The position numbers were made by a program, and so were the translations under genes. A stretch of DNA of 64,000 nt from the NCBI RefSeq assembly GCF_003226325.1, contig NZ_PDOD01000002.1, positions 620,001 through 684,000 on the forward strand. The letters are read 5' to 3'. Of this stretch, positions 8,353-16,701 are shown one piece after another. Under the pieces are notes generated by a model, which worked only from the letters and a program-made list of their open reading frames with translations, did no database searches and was not told where the DNA came from. Within the stretch, counting starts at the first letter, position 1. The number at the start of each line of letters is the position of its first letter. Origin of the DNA: Salipaludibacillus keqinensis (GTDB taxonomy: Bacteria > Bacillota > Bacilli > Bacillales > Salisediminibacteriaceae).

Positions 8353-9351
8353 TTGTGTATGCTAAACAACGTCATACAAATTTTTAAAAGCGAAGCAGGT
8401 GCTAGGTCTATGTCAAATAGTCATAATCATCTAAACCAACTACATTTACTGGTTGAGTCCCACTTAGATCAAGTAGGATTTTTTTGTGAAGAGTGGACCT
8501 TTCAACCTCATATTAAACTCACTTTCAGAGATTGGCTCAAAGAAGCAATGGTTGGTGTAGAAGAGGTTGTTTCAGAGAACAATTCAAATATGAATAAGTG
8601 GCAGCTCCTGTTTGGGCTTCTGATCTTCCAACAGGTAAGAAAGCAACTGATCCACTTAGGTTTTTACTCTTTTCGTAAGCAGGAAGTGGAAAACTTATTG
8701 TTGTCCTTTATGCAAACTTTTTCTTCAGATACATTTAAGTCTATCGAAAATGACGAGGAGTTAAGCTCCATTTTGAAGCGAAGTGAACAGGATTTCCCTC
8801 TCTTAAAACAAAGAGAGCGATTAGAATGCACCACAACTGATCAAATGACCTGGCTTAAACAGTGGTTGACTCGTCCACACTTTTCAAAATATGTACAGTA
8901 TTACACGGCTCTATCCGTACCCAACCAACAACTGCAATTGAAAAAAGAGGTCATAAATCAACTATTTCCGTTGCAGAATCATACACCTACACGGAGAACC
9001 TTCTTTCAAATTATTGATTATCACCTTGATTATGATGAAGGAATTCGAGCGTGGCTTTATTTTCCGCAAGACCCTCTTTTGTTTACACGAGAAGAACAAA
9101 GCTTGTTTAAGAAAATCTGTGAACACAGGGTAGACTTAGCCGTCCCCCTTTATATGCAGTGGATTGAACGACTCATTGAAAAAAAGTCTTCCGCTCACTA
9201 CAAAAAAGCTCACATCTATTTGAAAGAATTACAAAAGATGAGTGAGAGAACGAATGATCAGAACAGATTCGAACAATATTTAGCAATGATACGGAAAAAA
9301 TACAGAAAATACTCGGCGTTTTATGAGGGGTTGAAGCAAGTTGAAGCATAG
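8353..9351 (+). CDS. Uncharacterised partner protein of the SNF2 ATPase
   Basis: About 332 residues, cytoplasmic, no signal peptide, and no motif that I recognise. It overlaps the start of the SNF2 gene by 11 bases, so the two are translationally coupled. In B. subtilis the SNF2 gene ywqA follows a SWIM zinc-finger gene (ywqB). This protein occupies that position, but no CxC...CxH SWIM signature is visible, so the equivalence is only positional. The start is either TTG 8353 (7 bases after AGGGG) or ATG 8359. Confidence 0.7.
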   Translation: MCMLNNVIQIFKSEAGARSMSNSHNHLNQLHLLVESHLDQVGFFCEEWTFQPHIKLTFRDWLKEAMVGVEEVVSENNSNMNKWQLLFGLLIFQQVRKQLIHLGFYSFRKQEVENLLLSFMQTFSSDTFKSIENDEELSSILKRSEQDFPLLKQRERLECTTTDQMTWLKQWLTRPHFSKYVQYYTALSVPNQQLQLKKEVINQLFPLQNHTPTRRTFFQIIDYHLDYDEGIRAWLYFPQDPLLFTREEQSLFKKICEHRVDLAVPLYMQWIERLIEKKSSAHYKKAHIYLKELQKMSERTNDQNRFEQYLAMIRKKYRKYSAFYEGLKQVEA

Positions 9352-12277
9352 GTATGCAACAAAGGATGAACTGGTTATTGCCATAGTGACAGACAAGACA
9401 GAAAAAGGCGTACTATTATTGCTTCAACATGCGAATGACTCTTTTACAAAACAACCGATTCTTATGTCAAAAGAGAAAGCTCTGACGACAAAGCATCAGT
9501 TGTTTTTTTCCCACTATGAGTCCTTCTTCGGCGTAGACTTGCAAATTCGATCGTATCCATTGAATAATGACCATTCTCAATCGTTACGAGGCATATTCAT
9601 TCCCGTAGAAAAGATGGACTACCTTATGCAAATGGATTTGGACCGCTTCAACGGTGCTTTTCATCCATCTTCTAAAGCTTTTATGCAGACAATAGAAGAA
9701 CTTCTTGATCATCTTACTGAAAAAGAAGTAACGCCTACAGCACAAGGATACTGGACGTTTAGCTCACAGCTCTCGTCTGAAATCAGAGAGTTAGCTATTC
9801 CTGTTCTCAGTCAGAAAACGGATGACCCCGTCGTCTTTATTGAAAAGAATAAGGAGAAGGTTTTGAAATGGTTTGAAGATTGGCTCCAACACTATGTCCC
9901 TAAGTCTGAAACGTTCAGTAAACTCATTCAAATATATAAGAAATCGCTGTCCATGAACACAGACGACCCTCATATAGACCAATGGATCCAAGCTTTAAGC
10001 AATCCCAATCAATCTTTTTTGATATCTAACCACCTCTATCCCATATGTACTCACCTTTGGAATGGGAAAACGCCGGAACCTTTTCAGCTTCAACTCGTTA
10101 TTTACGAACCAGAATCACATAAAGGAGCATGGCGACTAGAGTGGTATTTAAAAGAATGGCTGACTCAAACGTTTGTTTCGATCACAAACATCGTCGCTGG
10201 AGACCATCCATTCCGTTCAAATCCTATTCCTTGGCTTAAACGGGAAAGCTCTATCTTTGAGAAGGAAGGTCTACCCTTTTCATACTTTGATGAAGAAAGT
10301 TATCGTTTCTATATGGATCACGATACCTTTGCTGACTATTTACTACATGGCGTAAAAAGGTTAGAGGAAAAAGGAGTTTCTGTATTAATCCCAGAAAGTC
10401 TGAAGAAAAAAATTGTTCCTCGCCTAAAAGCACGCTTGTCATTATACGATCCCGAAGAGAACATACAAATCGTTCGACCTTGGGTGAAAAGCCATGTGTC
10501 ATGGCAGTTAAAAGTCCAAGACCTGGAAATAGAAGAATCTTTATTTCGAAAAATGGTTCAGCAACAACAGCGAGTGATTCATATTCATGACGCCTGGGTT
10601 GTTTGGGACTTGGATATGGCATCAAAGTTACTGAGTCATGTGGATCAATCTGCCGAAAGTGGAGCACCGTTCACTTTTTTTGATGGATTAAGGGCTGCTT
10701 TACATGAAACAGATTCGTATCCATCCGGGGAAAACACTGCGGATGAACAAGGGTCCCTCCCGATTGACTGGTCTTTATCTACTGCAGCAACAGACTTATT
10801 AGAGGCAGAAAAGGGGCAAACAAAAGGTCTTATTTCTTTGAAATGGATCGATTTGTTACGTGACTACCAGCAACAGGGAACCGAGTGGTTGCTGAAGATG
10901 CGTAAAGTCCATCTAGGGTGTTGTCTTGCCGATGATATGGGGTTAGGGAAGACGATCCAAACGATTGCATATATAGACGAAGTTCATAGCCATGAACAGT
11001 CGTCTACCCCATTCTTGATCCTTTGTCCATCCAGTTTAGTTCACAATTGGACAAAGGAACTAAAGAAATTCGCTGAGAATTTGTCCGTGTATCACCATTC
11101 CGGGTCTCCTATAGAAAGAGAACAACATTTTAATGAACAAAAATCAACAGCTGACGTGATTGTTTGTTCCTATCCTGTAGCCACTAGAGATCTTGATTTA
11201 TTCCGTTCGATTCATTGGTGCGGATGTATATACGACGAGGCCCAACTATTAAAAAACAGCCGAACAAAACAACGTAAAGCAATGAAAGAGCTGAAGGCAA
11301 AGCACCACGTTGCCTTGTCAGGAACACCTATAGAAAATCATCCGATCGAAATGTGGAGCATGATGGACTTATTGAACCCAGGGTTACTAAAAGATGACGT
11401 GTGGTTTACGGAAAATTTTCTATCCACCACCAATTCAAAAGATAAGGAAGATAAATTATCACATTTGCGATCAATCGTTCGACCCTTTTTGCTAAGACGA
11501 ACGAAAGAAGCTTTTATGGAAGAATTAGCATTACCTGAAAAAACGTCCGTAGACCATATAGTATCCCTTTCTACAGAACAACAAGTTCTATACGAAGCGG
11601 TCGTAGAAGAATTTAATGATTCCTACGATGAAGATCATCCCGTTCCCCTTCAACGGGCGCTTCTTTTCAAAACAATGACCAAGCTAAAACAAATATGTAA
11701 TCACCCTGGACAGCTATTTAAAGAAACCGGCGACTTCTTATTTGAACAAGGTCGATCTGAAAAATGGGATCTCGCGAGAAAGATCATGGAAAGTTGGCTA
11801 ACTACGAATAAACGTGGATTAATTTTTACCCAATACCGGTTTGTCGGTTCTCTCATTCAAGCCTATGGACAACGACATTGGAACATATCAATTCCGTTTT
11901 TTCATGGCGGCTTGTCTTCAAAAAAAAGAGAAGAAATGATTGAACAATTCCAATCTCACCAAACAGCACCTATTATGGTGATTTCCCTTCGAGCTGGTGG
12001 GTTCGGTATCAATATGACAGAAGCTACAGAGGTGATCCATTATGACCGCTGGTGGAATCCGGCGGTGGAAGCCCAAGCAACGGACCGCATTCATCGAATA
12101 GGACAGACGAAGCCCGTCCAAGTCCATACTATTACAACAGCCGGGACGATTGAAGACCGGATTGCCCACCTGTTGCAACAGAAAAAAAAGCTGCAAAAAG
12201 CGGTAATCGACGGACGCCCCCTCCCGATCTGGACATTATCAAAAGCAGAATTAAACGAACTATTTAAAAAGCCGTGA
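9341..12277 (+). CDS. SNF2-family DEAD/DEAH-type ATPase (YwqA-like)
   Basis: Large 978-residue SWI2/SNF2 ATPase, a dsDNA translocase expected to act on DNA-bound proteins or nucleic acid structures. The N-terminal half (about 1-500) is the poorly conserved bacterial SNF2-associated region. The ATPase core follows: Walker A in DDMGLGKT near residue 534, a Walker B of DEAQ form near 631, SGTPIENHP near 660, then the helicase C lobe with GGFGINMTEA and DRIHRIGQT near 913. The start is a TTG inside the 3' end of the partner gene, with a GAGGGG site upstream. The stop codon lies inside a hairpin. Confidence 0.92.
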   Translation: MKHRYATKDELVIAIVTDKTEKGVLLLLQHANDSFTKQPILMSKEKALTTKHQLFFSHYESFFGVDLQIRSYPLNNDHSQSLRGIFIPVEKMDYLMQMDLDRFNGAFHPSSKAFMQTIEELLDHLTEKEVTPTAQGYWTFSSQLSSEIRELAIPVLSQKTDDPVVFIEKNKEKVLKWFEDWLQHYVPKSETFSKLIQIYKKSLSMNTDDPHIDQWIQALSNPNQSFLISNHLYPICTHLWNGKTPEPFQLQLVIYEPESHKGAWRLEWYLKEWLTQTFVSITNIVAGDHPFRSNPIPWLKRESSIFEKEGLPFSYFDEESYRFYMDHDTFADYLLHGVKRLEEKGVSVLIPESLKKKIVPRLKARLSLYDPEENIQIVRPWVKSHVSWQLKVQDLEIEESLFRKMVQQQQRVIHIHDAWVVWDLDMASKLLSHVDQSAESGAPFTFFDGLRAALHETDSYPSGENTADEQGSLPIDWSLSTAATDLLEAEKGQTKGLISLKWIDLLRDYQQQGTEWLLKMRKVHLGCCLADDMGLGKTIQTIAYIDEVHSHEQSSTPFLILCPSSLVHNWTKELKKFAENLSVYHHSGSPIEREQHFNEQKSTADVIVCSYPVATRDLDLFRSIHWCGCIYDEAQLLKNSRTKQRKAMKELKAKHHVALSGTPIENHPIEMWSMMDLLNPGLLKDDVWFTENFLSTTNSKDKEDKLSHLRSIVRPFLLRRTKEAFMEELALPEKTSVDHIVSLSTEQQVLYEAVVEEFNDSYDEDHPVPLQRALLFKTMTKLKQICNHPGQLFKETGDFLFEQGRSEKWDLARKIMESWLTTNKRGLIFTQYRFVGSLIQAYGQRHWNISIPFFHGGLSSKKREEMIEQFQSHQTAPIMVISLRAGGFGINMTEATEVIHYDRWWNPAVEAQATDRIHRIGQTKPVQVHTITTAGTIEDRIAHLLQQKKKLQKAVIDGRPLPIWTLSKAELNELFKKP

Positions 12278-12291
12278 CGTGGTCACGGCTT
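12269..12291 (+). terminator. Hairpin overlapping the SNF2 stop codon
   Basis: Perfect 10-bp stem AAGCCGTGAC/GTCACGGCTT with loop GTG. The SNF2 TGA stop (12275-12277) is in the left arm. The T run is weak (TTAAAATTT), so this is a probable but imperfect terminator. Confidence 0.6.
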
Positions 12292-12374
12292 AAAATTTGA
12301 AGTCATATGTAAAAAAGCATTTTCACTTTTTGATAGCATGTTTATATTTAAAAGTGTGCTCCAGGTTCGTAGGT

Positions 12375-12636
12375 AATCTATCAGGTTGGCGACGTTCAAC
12401 TCTTCCGCTCCCCTCTGTTCGTCGTCAATCTCTCATGTTAGCGACGTTCAGACCCCTCGCTCCCTCTCAACGTCGCCAATCTCCCAGGTTAGCGACGTTC
12501 ACATCCCTCCGCTCCTTCTCAACGTCGCTAATCTCTCACGTTAGCGACGTTCACATCCCTCGCTCCCCCTCAACGTCGCCAATCTCTCATGTTAGCGACG
12601 TTCACATCCCTCGCTCCTCCTCAACGTCGTCAATCT
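12375..12636. repeat. Tandem array of 51/52-bp hairpin units
   Basis: Five consecutive units start with AATCT at 12375, 12427, 12478, 12530 and 12581, with a sixth partial copy at 12632. Each unit contains TTAGCGACGTT and, after about 20 bases of TCCCTCGCTCC-rich sequence, AACGTCGC. Every unit can therefore fold as an 8- to 11-bp hairpin. This fills the 449-base gap between the SNF2 gene and the next lipoprotein gene. A long frame runs through it, but it is a by-product of the repeat period and has no ribosome site. Confidence 0.9.
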
Positions 12637-12666
12637 ACCGCATTATAAACTTTTACCTTTATTTCA

Positions 12667-12716
12667 TAAAAAAATGCTGTCCACCAAGCCGATTGCATAT
12701 CGACTTCATAGACAGC
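12667..12716 (-). terminator. Terminator of the BsuPI lipoprotein gene
   Basis: Two-part stem on the minus strand: outer GCTGTC/GACAGC and inner AAGTCGAT/AATCGGCTT around an ATGC loop, followed by ATTTTTTT. It lies 11 bases after the gene's stop. Confidence 0.85.
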
Positions 12717-12726
12717 CTTCCATTTT

Positions 12727-13338
12727 CTATTCTTCCGAAGACCATGTTTTTTCAAGTTGAAAAGGCTCGCCTGGTAACGACTGACCATCCAATTGATAAA
12801 TATTCAACTTTGTTGAAATTTGCAACGGACTAACGGATGGGTCCATATCAGTCCATGTGTCTTCAAATATCAATTCTTCTCCTGGTGCCAACTCTTCTGT
12901 AATAAACGCTTGTGTAAACACTCTGTCCTCCGCAAAATCATAGATGATCTCGCCGTGGTCGTCTCGTATGACCACGTCAAATTGATGCCCTGAAGAGAAT
13001 TCTAGTCGTTTCGTTTGCTCTCCCACATTGACTAATTTCATTTGAACAATTAAAGATGAACCATCCTCATGGAGCTGCACAGAATATTCCAAGTCTGACT
13101 CTAAAATCATTTGATCCTCTCCCTCTTCGTTTTTATCGGAAGATTCCTTTTCAGATGCTTCATTTGAAGATCCTTGATCATTGTTCCCATTGGTATCATT
13201 GTCTACAGATTCACTCTCATTACCTTGGTTGGGTGAATTGTCTAGTGAATCCCCATTGGTATTACTGTTTGACTGTCCACAAGCAGACACAAGCATGATG
13301 ATTATCAGTAAACTTAAGAGTCCCTTGATTTTAATCAT
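12727..13338 (-). CDS. Lipoprotein with BsuPI-like (intracellular proteinase inhibitor) domain
   Basis: Secreted lipoprotein of about 203 residues. The signal sequence ends LVSACG, followed by a long Asn/Ser/Asp/Glu-rich spacer (about residues 25-80) and a beta-rich domain from about 85 to the end. The ELAPGEELIFEDTW segment is typical of the BsuPI fold. The frame is open to 13377, but a GGAG site 8 bases before the ATG at 13338 marks the start. BsuPI domains are often attached to surface lipoproteins in Bacillales; a protease-inhibitor role here is not established. Confidence 0.8.
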   Translation of the reverse strand: MIKIKGLLSLLIIIMLVSACGQSNSNTNGDSLDNSPNQGNESESVDNDTNGNNDQGSSNEASEKESSDKNEEGEDQMILESDLEYSVQLHEDGSSLIVQMKLVNVGEQTKRLEFSSGHQFDVVIRDDHGEIIYDFAEDRVFTQAFITEELAPGEELIFEDTWTDMDPSVSPLQISTKLNIYQLDGQSLPGEPFQLEKTWSSEE

Positions 13339-13420
13339 TTCCATCACTCCAACTCTAAAAAAGTATGTCACATCCATTTGTATAACATTAGTCGTGAAAC
13401 TGTCTTTTTTGTTACACTTC

Positions 13421-14263
13421 TTAATCGTCTTTTCTAAACATACCGAAAATGCCAGTCGTCTGAACGATATTTGTAAAAGCCTGAGGATCTACTTCGTCAA
13501 CGACCTGTTGGAGTAAGTACAGTTCATATCTAGTAATAACAATCATCAACACTTCTTTGTCTTCTTTCGTGTACCCACCTTTTGCAGGGATCCTAGTCAC
13601 ACCTCTCGTAACTTTCTGATGAAAGGCTTCCTGAAGCTCATCCGGTTTACTTGTGACAATCATCGCGGTCAGTTTCACATGGCGAGTATGAATCGTATCA
13701 ATAATACGGGAAGCTACATACAACGTCAGTAGTGTGTAGAGAGCCTTTTCCATCCCAAACATTAAGCCTGATGTGATCACGATGATGGAATTCATCATGA
13801 GAAAATAAACGCCAATAGGCTGGTCGCTTCTTTTAGCTGCTAACAAGGCTAAAATGTCCAGTCCACCTGAAGAAGCTCCCCATTTTAATACGATCCCAGC
13901 ACCAACTCCACCAATAACTCCACCGAAAACGGAGTTCAGAATAATATCATCTGAAAAGCCTTGAACAGGAATAATTTCTAAAAACAGGGTAGTGAATGCT
14001 ACATTTACAAAGCTGTATAACGTAAATTTTTTCCCGACTTTTAACCAGCCGAGAATTGCCACAGGAATATTTAATAATAATAGCCAGATACCCGGCGATA
14101 AGGGAATGAGTTCGGAAATAATTTGCGCCACTCCAGTAAACCCGCTAGCAAAGACATTTGCAGGGATTAAGAATAAGTTTAAACTCATGGCAAGAAGGGC
14201 ACCACTTATGGCAGAAATGGTAAATACCTTTATTTCCTCTCCCAGATTCATTCGGTTTTTCAA
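13421..14263 (-). CDS. YitT-family membrane protein (DUF161 + DUF2179)
   Basis: Membrane protein of 280 residues with about five or six N-terminal hydrophobic helices. These carry the YitT landmarks NLFLIPANVFASGFTG (about 25-40) and the GGVIGGVGAGIVLKWGASSGG region near 115-132. A soluble C-terminal DUF2179 domain (about 215-275) follows, with RGVTRIPAKGGYT. The TTG start at 14263 is 8 bases after GGAGG. The family is widespread in Bacilli and its transport substrate is unknown. Confidence 0.88.
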   Translation of the reverse strand: MKNRMNLGEEIKVFTISAISGALLAMSLNLFLIPANVFASGFTGVAQIISELIPLSPGIWLLLLNIPVAILGWLKVGKKFTLYSFVNVAFTTLFLEIIPVQGFSDDIILNSVFGGVIGGVGAGIVLKWGASSGGLDILALLAAKRSDQPIGVYFLMMNSIIVITSGLMFGMEKALYTLLTLYVASRIIDTIHTRHVKLTAMIVTSKPDELQEAFHQKVTRGVTRIPAKGGYTKEDKEVLMIVITRYELYLLQQVVDEVDPQAFTNIVQTTGIFGMFRKDD

Positions 14264-14327
14264 AGAAAATTCCTCCCATTCACATTGCTGCTATGCTCTC
14301 GTTCAATGTATCACGACCGGCACATAA

Positions 14328-14362
14328 ATAGAAGCCACCATTCACCGAATAGTGGCTTCTAT
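14328..14362. terminator. Hairpin terminator between a small gene and yitT
   Basis: Eleven-bp perfect stem ATAGAAGCCAC/GTGGCTTCTAT, 13-base loop. It lies just downstream of the minus-strand gene at 14366. The T-rich tract is better on the plus strand. Confidence 0.65.
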
Positions 14363-14365
14363 CTT

Positions 14366-14635
14366 TTATTTTTTTAGATTTTCATTGTAGTAATTAACTG
14401 AGAACACAGCGCCTTCATCAACCATTGAATTATCTCCAATGTCTTGAGGATCTGAATGTCCTAATTTCTCAGCGTAATAAGGATCATAATCTTCTTTTGT
14501 TTCCTTCTTCATTTTAGATTTCAAACGATTGTAGTTGTGAGAAAGCTTTTCTCTATTCTCATCTTTTCCTAAATAATAACTTCCTGCAGCGACCGCGGTT
14601 GCTAATAAAGTAGATGTGAGCCATTTATTTGCCAA
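14366..14635 (-). CDS. Small membrane-anchored protein of unknown function
   Basis: About 89 residues: one N-terminal hydrophobic segment (ATAVAAGSYYLG) followed by a lysine-rich helix and an acidic tail. Not recognised as a named family, though the layout resembles the small YtxH-like envelope proteins. A GTG at 14644 is too close to the AAGGAAGGAG site; the TTG at 14635 has an 8-base spacing and is preferred. Confidence 0.6.
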   Translation of the reverse strand: MANKWLTSTLLATAVAAGSYYLGKDENREKLSHNYNRLKSKMKKETKEDYDPYYAEKLGHSDPQDIGDNSMVDEGAVFSVNYYNENLKK

Positions 14636-14726
14636 TCTGCTCACTCCTTCCTTCTTGGATTATCTCCTAGATTTATGTCTCAAAATCAAAAAATTCTATA
14701 TAAACGACTTGACGTTAAGAGACCGG

Positions 14727-14870
14727 TCAAGCCCGTCGTCCGCTAATTAAATTCACAATAGCAACAACAAGTGCAACGACTAACAATAGATGGATTAATC
14801 CGCCACCTACTTCAAAACTAAATCCTAATAGCCACATAAGAATAATAATACCAACAATAGTCCATAACAT
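14727..14870 (-). CDS. Lmo0937-family small membrane protein
   Basis: A 47-residue protein starting MLWTIVGIIILMWLLGFSF, then a glycine turn and a second hydrophobic helix ending NLISGRRA. This two-helix pattern is that of the lmo0937 family (DUF5670), often stress-induced in Bacillales. AGGAGG sits about 10 bases before the ATG. It falls below usual length cut-offs and is easily missed. Confidence 0.85.
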   Translation of the reverse strand: MLWTIVGIIILMWLLGFSFEVGGGLIHLLLVVALVVAIVNLISGRRA

Positions 14871-14954
14871 GTTACAACATCCTCCTCTTCGATTATACGT
14901 TTTATATTTTTTGATTAAAGGTTGCCCTTAGTCTTTGTTATTACCATAATTTCA

Positions 14955-14986
14955 AAAAATAAAACCTTCTGTGAAAACACAGAAGG
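14955..14986 (-). terminator. Terminator of the rhodanese gene
   Basis: Nine-bp stem CCTTCTGTG/CACAGAAGG with a 4-base loop, then TTTTATTTTTTG on the minus strand, 17 bases after the rhodanese stop. Confidence 0.85.
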
Positions 14987-15003
14987 AAATTGGGTCAATA
15001 TCA

Positions 15004-15375
15004 CTAGTATAGTTTTAATTCATCACTCGTGGTGATTTGCTTTTCGGGACCTTCTTTAGTATCACCGTCCCATGCCAACATTCCACCATCATAATTCGTC
15101 ACTTGATCAAACCCTTGTTGTTTCATAAATAAGGACACATTCTGCGACCGGTTCCCGCTCCGGCATATGAAAATATATTCCTTCTCTTTATCAAATCCAT
15201 CTAATAAGTTTGGAATCGTGTGCATAGGTACAAGAGGCACCCCAGGGATATGTCCGCTATGATATTCGTCTGGTTCACGGACATCAAGTACCACTTGGTT
15301 CGGGTTTGACTGTGCCAAAATTTTCTTTAATTCTTCTTTGTCTACTTGGTTCACACCATCATGTTCGAAACTCAC
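15004..15375 (-). CDS. Rhodanese-domain protein
   Basis: Single-domain rhodanese of about 123 residues, a cytoplasmic persulfide carrier or sulfurtransferase. Visible are VVLDVREPDEYHSGHIPG and the active-site loop CRSGNRS with catalytic Cys near residue 71. The loop is six residues long, which suits sulfane sulfur rather than phosphate substrates. The first in-frame start is at 15384; the GTG at 15375 has the best spacing (8 bases) from GAGG. It stands alone between small membrane proteins and an AI-2E-family transporter. Confidence 0.88.
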   Translation of the reverse strand: MSFEHDGVNQVDKEELKKILAQSNPNQVVLDVREPDEYHSGHIPGVPLVPMHTIPNLLDGFDKEKEYIFICRSGNRSQNVSLFMKQQGFDQVTNYDGGMLAWDGDTKEGPEKQITTSDELKLY

Positions 15376-15473
15376 ATTCATCACCTCTAATATAATATTT
15401 ACTTATTTTCTACCCATAATAGCCAACGAAAAACGAAATGTAAAGCATGTCGATCTCCTCTTCATTGGCTCCA

Positions 15474-16580
15474 TCATTCTTTTCGATTCAGTTCTTCATC
15501 TATTTTTTTTCGCAGTTGGAACAGGCGGTACATGTGGGAAATAATGACTTTAGCTACTGCGTACATTGGGACGGCTAAAATTAAACCTAACAAGCCTGCA
15601 AATCTCCCCGCTACGAGAATTAAGACGATAATGGTTAAAGGATGAACCGCCAGTTTTCTCCCCATGACTTGAGGTGAAATAAGATTGCTTTCTATTTGCT
15701 GAACAATCACAATCGCCAGGATGACCCAAACGACCATCATAGGGGAATCAATAATGGCGACAATTACAGCAGGAACAGTTCCAATCCAAGGCCCTACAAA
15801 GGGAACAATATTCGTGAACATGGCAATTAAAGCCAAAATGAGTGAATACTCAATCCCTATGATTAAAAAAGCGATATACATTAAAACACCTACACAAAAA
15901 CTTACGATGATTTGTCCTTGTATGTAAGAGCTTAACTTCATATCCATATCTTCAAGGATGCGATACCCTTGATTCTGCTGTTTTTCAGGTAAAAATCGAA
16001 GCAGTTGTTTAGGCGCTTTATCTCCATCTTTCAATAAATAAAATAATACAAACGGAACGACAATAAAAATCAATAATACATTCGTCACTACACCGATAAA
16101 ACTGGCGATGTTCGTTGTAATAAAATCAAATGCCTCAGCCAAGTAATTTGTTAAATTATTTGTGATTTCTTCAATCGAAAAATTCTCTGTTTCTTGGAAC
16201 TGTGAAACCCATTCATTGTCTTCTAATTGTATTAAAAGCCGTCTAAGCTCTTCAAACAGCATCGGAGCGTTATCAACCAAATTGGTCACTTGTCGCTGGA
16301 ACACAGGCCCAATTAACACGACTAACAGGATGATCAGGCCGATCATCACCAAATAAATGATCAAGATCGCTAAAGACTTAGGTATTTTTTTACTATGTAG
16401 ATAATGAACAACAGGGCGTAACAGATAAAACAAAACCCCTGCAATGAGAAATGGAATAAATAATGTTTGAAAAAATACAACAAGAGGTCTGAATATAAAT
16501 GACACATGGGAACCTACAAGAATAATTAGTAACAGCAAAAGTACAACAACTAAGAACTTTAGAAAACGTGTTTGATACAT
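15474..16580 (-). CDS. AI-2E family (PerM-like) transporter
   Basis: Polytopic membrane protein of about 368 residues with roughly eight helices and a central soluble region around residues 60-200. C-terminal family segments include FTNIVPFVGPWIGTVPAV and the ISPQVMGRKLAVHPL stretch near 325. Members are called AI-2 exporters, but some act as Na+/H+ antiporters in halophilic Bacillaceae, so the substrate is open. The ATG at 16580 follows AGGGGGAG; an ATG at 16592 lacks a ribosome site. Confidence 0.85.
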   Translation of the reverse strand: MYQTRFLKFLVVVLLLLLIILVGSHVSFIFRPLVVFFQTLFIPFLIAGVLFYLLRPVVHYLHSKKIPKSLAILIIYLVMIGLIILLVVLIGPVFQRQVTNLVDNAPMLFEELRRLLIQLEDNEWVSQFQETENFSIEEITNNLTNYLAEAFDFITTNIASFIGVVTNVLLIFIVVPFVLFYLLKDGDKAPKQLLRFLPEKQQNQGYRILEDMDMKLSSYIQGQIIVSFCVGVLMYIAFLIIGIEYSLILALIAMFTNIVPFVGPWIGTVPAVIVAIIDSPMMVVWVILAIVIVQQIESNLISPQVMGRKLAVHPLTIIVLILVAGRFAGLLGLILAVPMYAVAKVIISHMYRLFQLRKKIDEELNRKE

Positions 16581-16637
16581 ACTCCCCCTCATTTCTTTTG
16601 ATTAATAGTCTTATTATAGGATAGCAAGAAAGAGAAC

Positions 16638-16679
16638 AAAAAAGCTACTAGAAAGAGTGACTCTTCTTCCAAGTAGCTT
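16638..16679 (-). terminator. Terminator of the lacI-type regulator gene
   Basis: Stem AAGCTACT/AGTAGCTT with additional inner pairing of AGAAGAGT with ACTCTTTCT, then six T on the minus strand; it lies 22 bases past the regulator's stop. Confidence 0.85.
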
Positions 16680-16701
16680 GACCTGTGAATTATAACTAGG
16701 T

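Noticed and set aside
12375-12636. CRISPR array
   Set aside because: Whole 51/52-bp units repeat in tandem with no unique spacers, and no cas genes are present.
12297-12833. Plus-strand open frame of 178 codons
   Set aside because: It runs through the hairpin repeats and the opposite-strand lipoprotein gene, has no ribosome binding site, and its protein is a repeat artefact.
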